A stretch of 64,000 nucleotides of DNA from Haemophilus parainfluenzae (GCF_014931275.1 NZ_CP063110.1:62001-126000), one strand, 5' to 3'. Numbered from the stretch's first letter, positions 20,726-32,047 are shown. Notes: generated by a model not told the origin, from the sequence alone. Numbers and translations: made by a program.

Positions 20726-22105
20726 ATGACAACCCCATTTAAACCTGAATTACTCTCCCCTGCGGGATCCCTCAAAAATATGCGCTATGCCTTTGCGTAT
20801 GGTGCAGATGCCGTTTATGCAGGCCAACCACGTTACAGCTTACGTGTACGTAACAATGAATTTAATCATGCCAATTTAAAAATCGGGATCGATGAAGCCC
20901 ATGCACTTGGTAAAAAATTCTATGTAGTGGTAAACATTGCACCGCATAATTCCAAACTCAAAACCTTTATCAAAGATTTACAACCTGTCATCGACATGGG
21001 CCCAGATGCCTTAATTATGTCTGACCCAGGCTTAATTATGTTGGTGCGTGAAAACTTCCCGGATATTGATATTCACCTTTCTGTACAAGCGAATGCGGTA
21101 AACTGGGCAACGGTAAAATTCTGGAAACAAATGGGGTTAACTCGTGTGATTTTATCGCGCGAATTATCCATTGAAGAAATTGCCGAAATTCGCCAACACG
21201 TGCCCGATATCGAACTCGAAATCTTCGTACACGGTGCGTTGTGCATGGCATATTCTGGCCGTTGCTTGCTTTCTGGCTATATCAACAAACGCGACCCTAA
21301 CCAAGGCACTTGCACGAATGCTTGCCGTTGGGAATACAAAATGGAAGAAGGCACGACGGATGAAGTGGGCAACATCGTGCCAAAAATCGATCCTGCTCAA
21401 CAAATCGAAGTGAAAAATGTCGCACCAACCTTAGGTGAAGGTGCAGTAACGGATAAGGTTTTCCTTTATACCGAATCACAAAAGCCCGATGAGCAAATGA
21501 CGGCGTTTGAAGATGAGCACGGCACCTACTTCATGAACTCAAAAGATCTGCGTGCCGTACAACACGTGGAAAAATTGACCGCACTTGGTGTGCATTCTTT
21601 AAAAATCGAAGGCCGTACTAAATCATTCTATTACTGCGCGAGAACCGCACAAGTTTACCGCAAAGCCATTGATGATGCGGCAGCAGGCAAACCATTTGAT
21701 GAAAGCTTAATGGATACGTTGGAATCCCTTGCTCATCGTGGTTATACCGAAGGTTTCTTACGTCGCCATACGCACGATGAATACCAAAATTACGAATACG
21801 GCTACTCTATCTCTGAACGCCAACAATTTGTCGGTGAATTTACCGGTAAACGTAACGAGCAAGGTATGGCTGAAGTGGCGGTGAAAAATAAATTCTTGCT
21901 TGGTGATGAAGTAGAAATGATGACTCCACAAGGCAACATCGTCTTTAAAATTGAAAAAATGCTCAATCGCAAAAATGAAAATGTGGAAGCCGCACTTGGC
22001 GATGGTCACTTTGTCTTTTTAGATGTCCCACAAGACGTCCAACTTGATTATGCATTGTTGATGCGTAACTTAGTCAACACCAACACACGCAATCCACACA
22101 ATTAA
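20726..22105 (+). CDS. trhP: U32-family tRNA 5-hydroxyuridine synthesis protein TrhP (YegQ)
   Basis: A 459-residue collagenase-like U32 protein. The N-terminal 'ELLSPAGSLKNMRYAFAYGADAVYAG' region and the cysteine-rich 'HGALCMAYSGRCLLSGY...GTCTNACRWEY' block are typical of YegQ; these cysteines coordinate an iron-sulfur cluster in the family. In E. coli the homologue is needed for prephenate-dependent 5-hydroxyuridine at tRNA position 34. Length agrees with YegQ (about 453). It is monocistronic and upstream of queA, another position-34 modification gene. Distinguishing it from the related RlhA and UbiU/V is by overall length and N-terminus. Confidence 0.88.
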   Translation: MTTPFKPELLSPAGSLKNMRYAFAYGADAVYAGQPRYSLRVRNNEFNHANLKIGIDEAHALGKKFYVVVNIAPHNSKLKTFIKDLQPVIDMGPDALIMSDPGLIMLVRENFPDIDIHLSVQANAVNWATVKFWKQMGLTRVILSRELSIEEIAEIRQHVPDIELEIFVHGALCMAYSGRCLLSGYINKRDPNQGTCTNACRWEYKMEEGTTDEVGNIVPKIDPAQQIEVKNVAPTLGEGAVTDKVFLYTESQKPDEQMTAFEDEHGTYFMNSKDLRAVQHVEKLTALGVHSLKIEGRTKSFYYCARTAQVYRKAIDDAAAGKPFDESLMDTLESLAHRGYTEGFLRRHTHDEYQNYEYGYSISERQQFVGEFTGKRNEQGMAEVAVKNKFLLGDEVEMMTPQGNIVFKIEKMLNRKNENVEAALGDGHFVFLDVPQDVQLDYALLMRNLVNTNTRNPHN

Positions 22106-22120
22106 TTTGTTAAAAAATTG

Positions 22121-22148
22121 TTGCATTTGTTAATAAATGCACTATAAT
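22121..22148 (+). promoter_or_regulatory. Strong promoter with internal palindrome
   Basis: TTGCAT and a perfect TATAAT are 16 bases apart. The palindrome GCATTT-N6-AAATGC (22123-22140) starts within the -35 box and fills most of the spacer, an operator-like placement. Transcription would begin near 22155. Confidence 0.7.
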
Positions 22149-22154
22149 ACATCC

Positions 22155-22235
22155 CATACCTGATTTGTTAATTCAACAACTCATAGTATGACTCCAAATA
22201 TTTTGCCCTTTCACCTTTTTGAAAGGGCTTTTTTT
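22155..22235 (+). ncRNA. Candidate small RNA or terminated leader upstream of queA
   Basis: From the expected start of the promoter at 22121-22148, about 80 bases run to a perfect intrinsic terminator (GCCCTTTC / GAAAGGGC, 22205-22228, then seven T bases). No open reading frame of note lies inside. A short inverted repeat TTGTT-aattc-AACAA is present in the 5' half. Either an independent small RNA with an Hfq-friendly 3' end or an attenuated leader of queA, whose start is 64 bases further on. I do not recognise a known RNA family. Confidence 0.5.
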
Positions 22236-22298
22236 CTTGTTCTTTCCTCCGAATAGCTCTAGACTATGCCCCATTTTTAGCTTTCATTATTTATAATT

Positions 22299-23390
22299 AT
22301 GCGTGTTTCTGACTTTCATTTTGACTTACCTGATGAGCTGATTGCTCGTTACCCTAAAGAAGATCGCTCTTCTTGCCGTTTGCTACAGCTTAATGGTGAA
22401 AACGGGGAAATTTCTCACCGCACTTTTACCGATGTATTGGATTTAATCGACGAAGGGGATTTGTTGATTTTTAACAATACGCGCGTGATTCCTGCTCGTA
22501 TGTTTGGTCGTAAAGCCAGTGGCGGAAAAATTGAAGTATTGGTTGAACGTGTTTTAAGTGAACATCATTTCTTAGCACATATTCGTTCGTCAAAAGCACC
22601 AAAAGAAGGCGCTGAATTATTTTTAGGTGAAGATAAGCTCGGTGAAAATAAGGGCGTAAAAGCGATTATGATTGGTCGTCAAGATGCGCTTTTTGAAGTG
22701 GAATTAGCGGATAAAAGTCGCAATGTACTTGATGTGTTGCAAGAAATCGGTCATATGCCGTTACCGCCTTATATTGATCGCCCTGATGAAGAAGCGGATC
22801 AAGAATGCTATCAAACCGTGTATAACAAAGTGCCTGGTGCAGTGGCTGCGCCAACGGCTGGCTTGCATTTTGATGATGAGCTTTTACAAAAATTACACGA
22901 AAAAGGTGTCAATTTTGAATTTGTGACTTTGCACGTGGGCGCAGGCACATTCCAACCTGTTCGCGTTGAAAATATCGAAGATCACATTATGCACGCGGAA
23001 TATGTGGAGCTTTCTCAAGAAGTCTGCAATGCCATTATTGAAACGAAAAAAGCGGGTAAACGTGTGATTGCGGTAGGTACAACATCAGTGCGTTCAGTTG
23101 AAACGGCAGCCCTATCTGCAGAAGAAAATGGCAACCCAGATTTAATTGAACCTTATTTTTCAGATACATCCATTTTTATTTACCCGGGTAAATCCTTCCG
23201 TGTGGTGGATGCGTTAATTACCAACTTCCACTTACCGGAAAGTACATTGATTATGTTAGTGTCTGCCTTTGCAGGCTTTAGCCACACTATGAACGCCTAT
23301 AAAAGTGCGGTCGAAAATCGCTATCGTTTTTTCAGTTATGGTGATGCGATGTTTATTACTAAAAATCCCAATGTAAAAGGGTTAGAATAA
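22299..23390 (+). CDS. queA: tRNA preQ1(34) S-adenosylmethionine ribosyltransferase-isomerase
   Basis: QueA adds a ribosyl-derived epoxycyclopentane from S-adenosylmethionine to preQ1 in tRNA, making epoxyqueuosine. The 363-residue protein starts '[19 protein letters not shown]', a family signature, and contains '[16 protein letters not shown]' and '[12 protein letters not shown]', all standard. In enterobacteria queA is followed directly by tgt-yajC-secDF; here an inverted aminotransferase gene and two terminators intervene, so queA and tgt are separately transcribed. Confidence 0.97.
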   Translation: MRVSDFHFDLPDELIARYPKEDRSSCRLLQLNGENGEISHRTFTDVLDLIDEGDLLIFNNTRVIPARMFGRKASGGKIEVLVERVLSEHHFLAHIRSSKAPKEGAELFLGEDKLGENKGVKAIMIGRQDALFEVELADKSRNVLDVLQEIGHMPLPPYIDRPDEEADQECYQTVYNKVPGAVAAPTAGLHFDDELLQKLHEKGVNFEFVTLHVGAGTFQPVRVENIEDHIMHAEYVELSQEVCNAIIETKKAGKRVIAVGTTSVRSVETAALSAEENGNPDLIEPYFSDTSIFIYPGKSFRVVDALITNFHLPESTLIMLVSAFAGFSHTMNAYKSAVENRYRFFSYGDAMFITKNPNVKGLE

Positions 23391-23391
23391 G

Positions 23392-23424
23392 AAAAATGGG
23401 TGGTCAAATGCCACCCATTTTTTT
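23392..23424. terminator. Bidirectional terminator between queA and aminotransferase
   Basis: AAAAATGGGTGG and CCACCCATTTTT form a perfect 12-bp stem with T-runs in both directions, between convergent genes. Confidence 0.92.
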
Positions 23425-24562
23425 AAATCCAACCTTTTGCTCTAAATTCTTTTAGTACTTTAACAAACACTTTCATCTCATCTGGTGTACCAAGCGTGAG
23501 ACGATTCCATCCTTGAATAGGCAAAAACTCCCGTCCCACCAAAATAGAATGCGCTTTCATGCGTTCTTGATAAGTTTTTACGTCTCCCTTAATCTCATGG
23601 AAAATAAAGTTACCATTAGATGGTGCAAATTTTAAACCAAGTTCTGTTAAGGCATTTTGAACAATCTGACGTGAAACCGCATTACTTTGGAAACTCAATT
23701 TTGCAAAGGTTTTATCTTGTAAAGAGGCCACTGCAGCCACGGCTCCCGCAAGATTCGTGTTATCCAATGACATAAATTTTTCCACTTCTTCAACCACTTC
23801 CGGCTGAGCAAGTAAATATCCCACACGATAGCCCGCTAACGCATAAAACTTAGAGAAAGTCCGTGTCACTAATACATTTTTCAAGCCTTCTTTGACTAAT
23901 GTCATACCTGTTTCAAAGGCAGGATCCTCCACAAAGTCCGCATAAGCTTCATCTAGCAGAAAATAGCTATTTTGAGAAAATGATTTAATCCAAGGGAAAA
24001 GTGTTTTAGCCGGCGTAATCATTGATGTTGGATTATTTGGGTTACATAAATAGAAAATCGTCACACCATCAAAGGCTTCTGCGGCGTTTTTTAACTTCGT
24101 TAAATCAAAAGAAAAATCGTCTGCGAGCGGCACTTTCACCACTGGCACACCTAACGCTTTTGCATATAATTCTGCATAATTAAATGTTGGATCCGGCACC
24201 ACGAGTTGAACCGCTTGTTTTGCATTTTGAGCCTTAACGATCAATGCTTGGACGGCTGCTTGAATATTTTCTGAAGAACCATTTCCCAATGAAATGAAAC
24301 TTTCAGCGACATTGTGTTTAGCAGCTAATTGCGTAATGACTGCTGCACGTTGATCATCTGGATAATATGAACCGATTGCTAAACTATTCATAATCGCTTG
24401 TTTTGCTTTTTCCGACATCCCTAACGCATTCTCATTAAAATTGAGATGTAATACTTTCGTTGACGTTGCTTTTGGCACCTGATTTTCTGCCATCAATTTT
24501 GGTGCCAATGCCATACCTAACGCTGTCGTACCTGCTAATTTAAAAAGTGTTCTCCGTTGCAT
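23423..24562 (-). CDS. Tat-signal class I/II aminotransferase (HisC-like)
   Basis: A 379-residue PLP-dependent fold-type I aminotransferase resembling histidinol-phosphate aminotransferases: 'LHLNFNENALGMS' near the start of the mature part, 'CNPNNPT' (about 173-179), 'DEAYADF' (204-210) and the PLP lysine in 'TRTFSKFYALAGYRVGY' (about K238). What is odd is the N-terminus: R3-R4 in 'MQRRTLFKLAG' followed by a mild hydrophobic stretch and 'APKLMA', a twin-arginine export signal. The start at 24562 follows GGGAGG at ideal spacing, so the signal is translated. A periplasmic aminotransferase is unusual; substrate unknown. The gene sits inverted between queA and tgt. Confidence 0.88.
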   Translation of the reverse strand: MQRRTLFKLAGTTALGMALAPKLMAENQVPKATSTKVLHLNFNENALGMSEKAKQAIMNSLAIGSYYPDDQRAAVITQLAAKHNVAESFISLGNGSSENIQAAVQALIVKAQNAKQAVQLVVPDPTFNYAELYAKALGVPVVKVPLADDFSFDLTKLKNAAEAFDGVTIFYLCNPNNPTSMITPAKTLFPWIKSFSQNSYFLLDEAYADFVEDPAFETGMTLVKEGLKNVLVTRTFSKFYALAGYRVGYLLAQPEVVEEVEKFMSLDNTNLAGAVAAVASLQDKTFAKLSFQSNAVSRQIVQNALTELGLKFAPSNGNFIFHEIKGDVKTYQERMKAHSILVGREFLPIQGWNRLTLGTPDEMKVFVKVLKEFRAKGWI

Positions 24563-24650
24563 AATCGCCTCCCGATTTAAAATATAATTATTCATTTAAA
24601 ATGCATTTTTATTCAAATTAGCATGAAAATTTACTTCTGCAAGAGATTTT

Positions 24651-24679
24651 TTGACTTATTAAATCACACCGCATAAAAT
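24651..24679 (+). promoter_or_regulatory. tgt promoter
   Basis: TTGACT and TAAAAT are separated by exactly 17 bases, a strong sigma-70-type promoter reading towards tgt. Expected start near 24686. Confidence 0.75.
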
Positions 24680-24699
24680 GCTCTCTCACAAAGATTGTT

Positions 24700-24728
24700 A
24701 AGCCTGTGAAAACAAGACAGGCTTTTTT
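24700..24728 (+). terminator. Intrinsic terminator inside the tgt leader (possible attenuator)
   Basis: AAGCCTGT and ACAGGCTT form a perfect 8-bp stem, 9-base loop, followed by six T bases, only about 15 bases after the expected transcription start and 44 bases before the tgt ATG. On the minus strand there is no T-run, so it serves plus-strand transcripts. TCACA at 24686-24690 can pair with TGTGA at 24705-24709 and would compete with the terminator stem. Confidence 0.7.
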
Positions 24729-24762
24729 ATTGCAAAAAATCTTCGAACTGTTTATTCGTTGA

Positions 24763-25944
<1,182 letters not shown>

Positions 25945-25951
25945 CACATGC

Positions 25952-25980
25952 AAAGTGCGGTCAAAAATGACCGCACTTTT
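25952..25980. terminator. Perfect inverted USS pair after tgt
   Basis: AAAGTGCGGTCA and TGACCGCACTTT form a perfect 12-bp stem with a 4-base loop; T-run follows. It separates tgt from the hemerythrin-like gene, though readthrough is possible. Confidence 0.88.
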
Positions 25981-25996
25981 TAACAAAGGAAACCTT

Positions 25997-26509
25997 ATGC
26001 AAATCCTTGAACCTCAACAATTTGCCACTTGGAATGAGCCGATTGATATGCTTTATGCCTGTCATAACAAAGTGAGACGCTTTTGTAAGCAACTCACCAT
26101 TCTTCCTGGCTACTTAGAAAAAAATGGCGTGAATCAAGCCGTATTAAATGATGTGAAAACCATTTTGCAGTATTTTAATCACGCGGCACCCCTTCATCAT
26201 GATGATGAAGAAAAAGATTTTTTCCCTGCTTTAATTGAAAAAGCGCCTCAAGCGAAAGAATCGGTAGATGAATTAGAACGCCAACATGTTACTTTGCATG
26301 AAAATTGGGCAAAACTTTCTGAACAACTAGAAGAATTGATTGCAGAGAAACGGATTGATGTAGATGAAAGACTGATTACGCTATTTGTAGCAAGCTATGA
26401 TAGACATCTTGCCCTTGAAGAGCCGCTATTTGAGCTTGGTAAGCAATATTTATCCGCAGAACAACTGACCGCCATGGGCAAAATTATGTTTGCTCGTCGC
26501 CAAGTTTAA
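25997..26509 (+). CDS. Hemerythrin-like HHE-domain protein
   Basis: A 170-residue all-helical protein of the hemerythrin HHE cation-binding family. Candidate di-iron ligands occur in the expected order: 'YACHNKVRRFC', 'HHDDEEKDFFPAL', 'ERQHVTLHENW' and 'YDRHLALEEPLF'. Such proteins bind oxygen, nitric oxide or act in iron-sulfur repair and iron storage. A longer frame starts in the upstream terminator; the ATG at 25997 follows AAAGGAAACC. The next gene, a TusA-like protein, begins three bases after its stop, so the two are coupled. Confidence 0.85.
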   Translation: MQILEPQQFATWNEPIDMLYACHNKVRRFCKQLTILPGYLEKNGVNQAVLNDVKTILQYFNHAAPLHHDDEEKDFFPALIEKAPQAKESVDELERQHVTLHENWAKLSEQLEELIAEKRIDVDERLITLFVASYDRHLALEEPLFELGKQYLSAEQLTAMGKIMFARRQV

Positions 26510-26512
26510 ACC

Positions 26513-26740
26513 ATGAAATATCAATTAGATTTGGCCGCACTTTCCTGCCCGATTCCGCTTTTAACGGCGAAGAAGGCTTTGGCAAATTTAGCGCCGAATG
26601 AGGAATTAGTTTTGCAATTAAATCGTCAAAGTGCGGTGGAAAATTTTGTTGTTTTTTGTGAAGAAAATCAATGTGAATTAGTGGATCAACATTGGCTTTC
26701 CGAGCAAATCTTCGAAGTTTGCTTGAAAAAAATCAATTAA
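26513..26740 (+). CDS. TusA/SirA-like sulfurtransferase-family protein
   Basis: A 75-residue protein with the TusA-family motif '[15 protein letters not shown]', whose Cys is the sulfur carrier in TusA; fold and length fit (about 75-81 residues). TusA itself relays sulfur for 2-thiouridine in tRNA; others of the family serve different sulfur routes, so I leave the symbol empty. It is translationally coupled to the hemerythrin-like gene, suggesting a joint role in iron-sulfur or sulfur handling. A variant USS (GCCGCACTT) lies within it. Confidence 0.85.
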   Translation: MKYQLDLAALSCPIPLLTAKKALANLAPNEELVLQLNRQSAVENFVVFCEENQCELVDQHWLSEQIFEVCLKKIN

Positions 26741-26841
26741 TCCTAAAATTCTCGTTGTTATTGCCTTCATCGGCTTTTACTGAATGCCGTTTTATGGTAT
26801 TTTACGCACACTTTTAACTTTTCATTTATAAGGAAAACACA

Positions 26842-27132
26842 ATGGAAGCACAAAGCCCAATGTCCACGTTATTTATTTTCGTGATCTTCGGTTTAATTTT
26901 TTATTTTATGATTTACCGCCCACAAGCGAAACGTAACAAAGAACACAAAAAATTAATGTCTGAATTAGCGAAAGGCACTGAAGTATTAACCGCTGGTGGT
27001 TTGATTGGTAAAATCACTAAAGTAACCGAAGGTGCTGAAATTGTTATCGCTTTAAACGATACCACTGAAATCACGATTAACCGTAACTACATCGTTTCAG
27101 TATTACCGAAAGGTTCTGTAAAATCTCTCTAA
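26842..27132 (+). CDS. yajC: Preprotein translocase subunit YajC
   Basis: YajC is the small accessory subunit of SecDF. The 96-residue protein has one membrane helix (about residues 10-28, ending 'MIYRPQAKRNKEHK') and a soluble domain with 'LTAGGLIGKITKV', both typical. A start after TAAGGAAAAC. It heads the yajC-secD-secF group; spacing of 23 bases to secD. Confidence 0.96.
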   Translation: MEAQSPMSTLFIFVIFGLIFYFMIYRPQAKRNKEHKKLMSELAKGTEVLTAGGLIGKITKVTEGAEIVIALNDTTEITINRNYIVSVLPKGSVKSL

Positions 27133-27155
27133 TTTAAATTCCTAAAGGGAAAACT

Positions 27156-29006
27156 ATGTTAAATCGTTACCCATTATGGAAGAATCTAATGGTGATCCTT
27201 GTGGTCGCCATTGGTGCTTTATACTCTCTTCCAAATATCTATGGTGAAGATCCAGCGGTGCAAATTTCCGGTACTCGCGGACAACAAGCAGACACCACCG
27301 CATTAACTGAAGTACAAAATGTACTGAAAGAAAATAACCTTCCAACCAAATCTATCGTTCTTGAAAATGGCTCCATTCTTGCCCGTTTCACCAACACAGA
27401 TGACCAACTTCTTGCCAAAGATAAAATTGCAGAAAAACTAGGCAACAACTACACCACGGCATTAAACCTTGCACCGGCAACACCGGCTTGGTTAAGCAGC
27501 ATTGGGGCTAACCCGATGAAATGGGGTTTGGACTTACGTGGTGGTGTACGCTTCTTAATGGAAGTGGACATGAATTCTGCGCTTGCTAAACGTCAAGAAC
27601 AGTTACAAGACACATTACGCAACGAATTACGTAAAGAAAAAATTCAGTTTACGGCGATTAAAAATGGCGACAAATTTGGTACAACGGTCACATTAGAAAA
27701 CGCAGACCAAATGTCAAAAGCAGCGCGTATTATTCGTCAGTTACACCCAACATTAGACGTGTCTGACATTGGTGACAACACCTTAAACCTTGCCCTTTCA
27801 GAAGCGGCATTAACAGAATCACGTAACTTAGCCATCGAGCAAAACTTAACGATTTTACGTAAACGTGTCGCTGAATTAGGCGTAGCTGAAGCGGTTATCC
27901 AACGTCAAGGTGCAGAACGTATCGTTATCGAATTACCGGGTGTTCAAGATACTGCGCGCGCAAAAGAAATCTTAGGGGCAACCGCAACACTTGAATTCCG
28001 CATTGTGAATTCATTAGTGAACCCTGAATCCGCTGCTCGTGGTATGTTGCCTTCTGATACAGAAATCAAATATGACCGTCAAGGTCGACCTGTTGCGCTT
28101 TACAAACGTGCGGTATTGGGTGGTGAACACATCATCAACTCAAGTTCTGGTTTAGACCAAAACACCAGTACGCCACAAGTAAGTGTAACCTTGGACAGTG
28201 AAGGCGGCGAAATCATGTCGCAAACTACCAAGAAATACTACAAAAAACCAATGGCAACCTTGTATGTAGAATACAAAGACAACGGTAAAAAAGACGAAAA
28301 TGGCAAAACCATTTTAGAGAAAAATGAAGAAGTCATTAACGTCGCAACCATTCAAGGGCGCTTTAGTTCTAACTTCCAAATTACGGGTGTAAGCAGTTCT
28401 GCAGAAGCACAAAACCTTTCTATGTTATTAAAATCAGGAGCATTAATCGCGCCAGTGCAAATTGTTGAAGAACGTACAATCGGTCCTTCTCTTGGTGCAC
28501 AAAACGTAGAACAAGGTATTGATGCAAGCTTCTGGGGCTTAATTGCCGTCATAGTATTCATGCTGATTTACTATAAAATCTTCGGTATTATCGCAAGCTT
28601 CGCCTTGGTGATTAATATCGTTTTATTAGTCGGATTGATGTCTATCCTACCAGGTGCAACACTCACCATGCCAGGGATTGCGGGTATCGTATTAACCCTG
28701 GGGATGTCGGTGGATGCCAACGTACTTATTTTTGAGCGTATCAAAGAAGAAATTCGTAATGGTCGTCCAATCCAGCAAGCCATTAACGAAGGTTATAATG
28801 GTGCATTCACCTCTATCTTCGATGCGAACTTAACCACAATTTTAACGGCAATCATTCTTTATGCTGTGGGTACTGGCCCAATTCAAGGCTTTGCAGTAAC
28901 CCTTGCATTAGGTGTGGCAATTTCAATGTTTACAGCGATTACCGGAACACGTGCTATCGTGAACTTCATATACGGCGGTAAACGTCTTGAAAAATTATCA
29001 ATTTAG
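27156..29006 (+). CDS. secD: Protein translocase subunit SecD
   Basis: SecD with SecF uses the proton gradient to pull secreted proteins through SecYEG. The 616-residue protein has an N-terminal helix (about 9-27), a large periplasmic domain containing 'GLDLRGGVRFLMEVD', and five C-terminal helices with 'TLGMSVDANVLIFERIKEE', the conserved proton-path region. Length equals the E. coli form. secF follows after 10 bases. Confidence 0.98.
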   Translation: MLNRYPLWKNLMVILVVAIGALYSLPNIYGEDPAVQISGTRGQQADTTALTEVQNVLKENNLPTKSIVLENGSILARFTNTDDQLLAKDKIAEKLGNNYTTALNLAPATPAWLSSIGANPMKWGLDLRGGVRFLMEVDMNSALAKRQEQLQDTLRNELRKEKIQFTAIKNGDKFGTTVTLENADQMSKAARIIRQLHPTLDVSDIGDNTLNLALSEAALTESRNLAIEQNLTILRKRVAELGVAEAVIQRQGAERIVIELPGVQDTARAKEILGATATLEFRIVNSLVNPESAARGMLPSDTEIKYDRQGRPVALYKRAVLGGEHIINSSSGLDQNTSTPQVSVTLDSEGGEIMSQTTKKYYKKPMATLYVEYKDNGKKDENGKTILEKNEEVINVATIQGRFSSNFQITGVSSSAEAQNLSMLLKSGALIAPVQIVEERTIGPSLGAQNVEQGIDASFWGLIAVIVFMLIYYKIFGIIASFALVINIVLLVGLMSILPGATLTMPGIAGIVLTLGMSVDANVLIFERIKEEIRNGRPIQQAINEGYNGAFTSIFDANLTTILTAIILYAVGTGPIQGFAVTLALGVAISMFTAITGTRAIVNFIYGGKRLEKLSI

Positions 29007-29016
29007 GTAGGATAAG

Positions 29017-29991
29017 ATGAGATTATTTGCAAAAGATAAAAACGGACATTTTATCCGTGAAGTGAATGGGATTAAATTGCCATTCCCTCTCACTGAATTT
29101 ATGAAAGTGAGATTTGTGGGATATGCATTTTCTGTGATTTTGATGGCGATTTCCCTCTTCTTCATTGTGACAAAAGGCTTTAACTGGGGCTTGGATTTTA
29201 CCGGTGGTGTGGTATTTGATACTCATTTCTCACAACCGGCTGATTTAGAGAAAATCCGTGGCACATTAAATCAAAATGGTATTGCAAGCCCGATTGTACA
29301 AACAACCGGTTCTGTACAAGACGTGATGATTCGTTTGCCGGCTGACAATAACGATTCTGCTATTGGTGATCACGTTAAAAGCATGCTCCAAACGATTGAT
29401 CCGAATATTCATATTAACAGTATCGAATTCGTCGGTCCGAACGTCGGTGAAGAACTAGCTCAAGGTGCGGTTTATGCGACTCTTGCTACCTTGGCAATGA
29501 TGTTAATTTACGTGGGTTCACGTTTTGAATGGCGTTTAGGTTTTGGTGGTATTGCCTCACTTGCGCATGACGTGGTGATTACACTCGGTGTATTCTCTGC
29601 ATTACAAGTCGAAATGGATTTAACCTTCGTGGCGGCGATTCTTTCCGTTGTAGGTTATTCTATCAACGATAGTATCGTGGTATTCGACCGTGTGCGTGAA
29701 AACTTCCGTAAAATTCGCCGTGTAGAAACTATCGATATTATTGATATTTCCTTAACGCAAACCTTATCGAGAACCATCATGACATCTCTCACAACGCTTC
29801 TTGTTGTGATTGCCTTGTTCTTCTTTGGTGGTCCATCAATTCATAACTTCTCATTAGCGTTATTAATTGGTATCGGTTTTGGTACTTACTCATCAATCTT
29901 TATCGCGATTGCGATTGCTTATGATATCGGCCTACGCCGTGAACATATGATTCCACCCAAAGTGGATAAAGAAGTAGATGATTTACCTTAA
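29017..29991 (+). CDS. secF: Protein translocase subunit SecF
   Basis: The partner of SecD. 324 residues with six membrane helices; 'GLDFTGGVVFD' after the first helix and 'GYSINDSIVVFDRVRENFRK' in the fourth are family signatures. Start follows GTAGGATAAG. It ends the operon; a strong terminator follows. Confidence 0.98.
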   Translation: MRLFAKDKNGHFIREVNGIKLPFPLTEFMKVRFVGYAFSVILMAISLFFIVTKGFNWGLDFTGGVVFDTHFSQPADLEKIRGTLNQNGIASPIVQTTGSVQDVMIRLPADNNDSAIGDHVKSMLQTIDPNIHINSIEFVGPNVGEELAQGAVYATLATLAMMLIYVGSRFEWRLGFGGIASLAHDVVITLGVFSALQVEMDLTFVAAILSVVGYSINDSIVVFDRVRENFRKIRRVETIDIIDISLTQTLSRTIMTSLTTLLVVIALFFFGGPSIHNFSLALLIGIGFGTYSSIFIAIAIAYDIGLRREHMIPPKVDKEVDDLP

Positions 29992-30014
29992 TCTATTAAA
30001 CATCAGATAAAAAG

Positions 30015-30040
30015 AAAGCCACCATAACGGTGGCTTTTTT
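30015..30040. terminator. Terminator after secF
   Basis: AAAGCCACC and GGTGGCTTT with a 5-base loop, followed by six T bases. It lies between convergent genes. Confidence 0.92.
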
Positions 30041-30073
30041 ATTGCTAAAATTATGACATTTTATGACTGCACT

Positions 30074-31113
30074 TTAGTCGTTTACATCACCTAATAAAGC
30101 CGCATATTTCTTCGTTGATTCAGAGCTTTCCAAGGTAATTTTAAACGCCATTGTTAATGGCACTGAAAGTAACATACCGACTGTACCGAGCAACCATCCC
30201 CAGAAAAGCAACGAAAAGAATACGACCAAGGTAGAAAGCCCTAAAGTTTTTCCCATCATTTTTGGTTCAATAATATTACCAATCACAATATTTGATGCAA
30301 TGATACCAGCTGTCACGCCCATACCCACACCAAATCCATTCAGCAATAACGCTTGGACAACAATCGGCACGGCTGCAATAATCGAGCCAATATTTGGAAT
30401 GTAATTTAATAGGAAGCTTAAGGTTGCCCATAAAATCGCATATTGGACATCCATTACATCCAACAAAATCCACGTCGAGACGCCGGTAAGCAAACTAATC
30501 ACCGTTTTCACACCAAGATAACTAATCACACCATCTAAAATACGATCGATGTGATGTTCTTCCGCGACAACATCATGTTCATTATCACTTAAAACTAAAG
30601 CAAGTTTATGCTTCATGGTTGGTGCTTCAAGCAGCATAAAAATCACCGCTAAGATCAACACAAAAACATTCGTCACCACGCCAGAAAAGTTTAATAACAA
30701 ACGGCTCACAAAGTTCATGATCACACTTGGATCAAAATGCTCCATAATGGCTTCGCGAGAAATCACAATCGGCAATTTCAGTTTTTGGGCTAATGCCATA
30801 AAGTCATTTATACGCTCTGAAAGCAGTACTTTATATTGCGGAATAGAACGCGTAAATTCTTGCACACTGCTGTTAATTAATCCCGCGAGGAAAAAGAATA
30901 CAATTAAAATCAAAATAAACAACAAGGCAATCGCAATACCATGTGGTACTTTGCGTTGTGTCATTGCTTTAATCACTGGCGAACAAATAATGGCAATAAA
31001 TAATGCCAATAAAAAAGGCACGACAATCTCTGCCGCCAGTTTAATTCCCGCAAACACAATCACTAAAGCCGCCATAGCGACTACAGTGCGGTTAAAATTT
31101 AAGTTTTTTTCCA

Positions 31114-31114
<1 letters not shown>
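30074..31114 (-). CDS. AI-2E-family transporter (TqsA/PerM type)
   Basis: A 346-residue membrane protein of the AI-2E/PerM family with two hydrophobic hairpins near the N-terminus, a soluble middle and a C-terminal block containing 'SFLLNYIPNIGSIIAAVPIV', a strong family motif. Members include the autoinducer-2 exporter TqsA and sodium/proton antiporter-like proteins, so substrate is open. Translation starts at GTG, whose G is the last base of the glnB stop TAG: coupled expression with the PII protein. Confidence 0.87.

Positions 31115-32047
<933 letters not shown>

Noticed and set aside
24680..24740. preQ1 riboswitch in the tgt leader
   Set aside because: No match to the preQ1-I loop and A-rich tail arrangement or to class II/III; only promoter, hairpin and T-run are clear.
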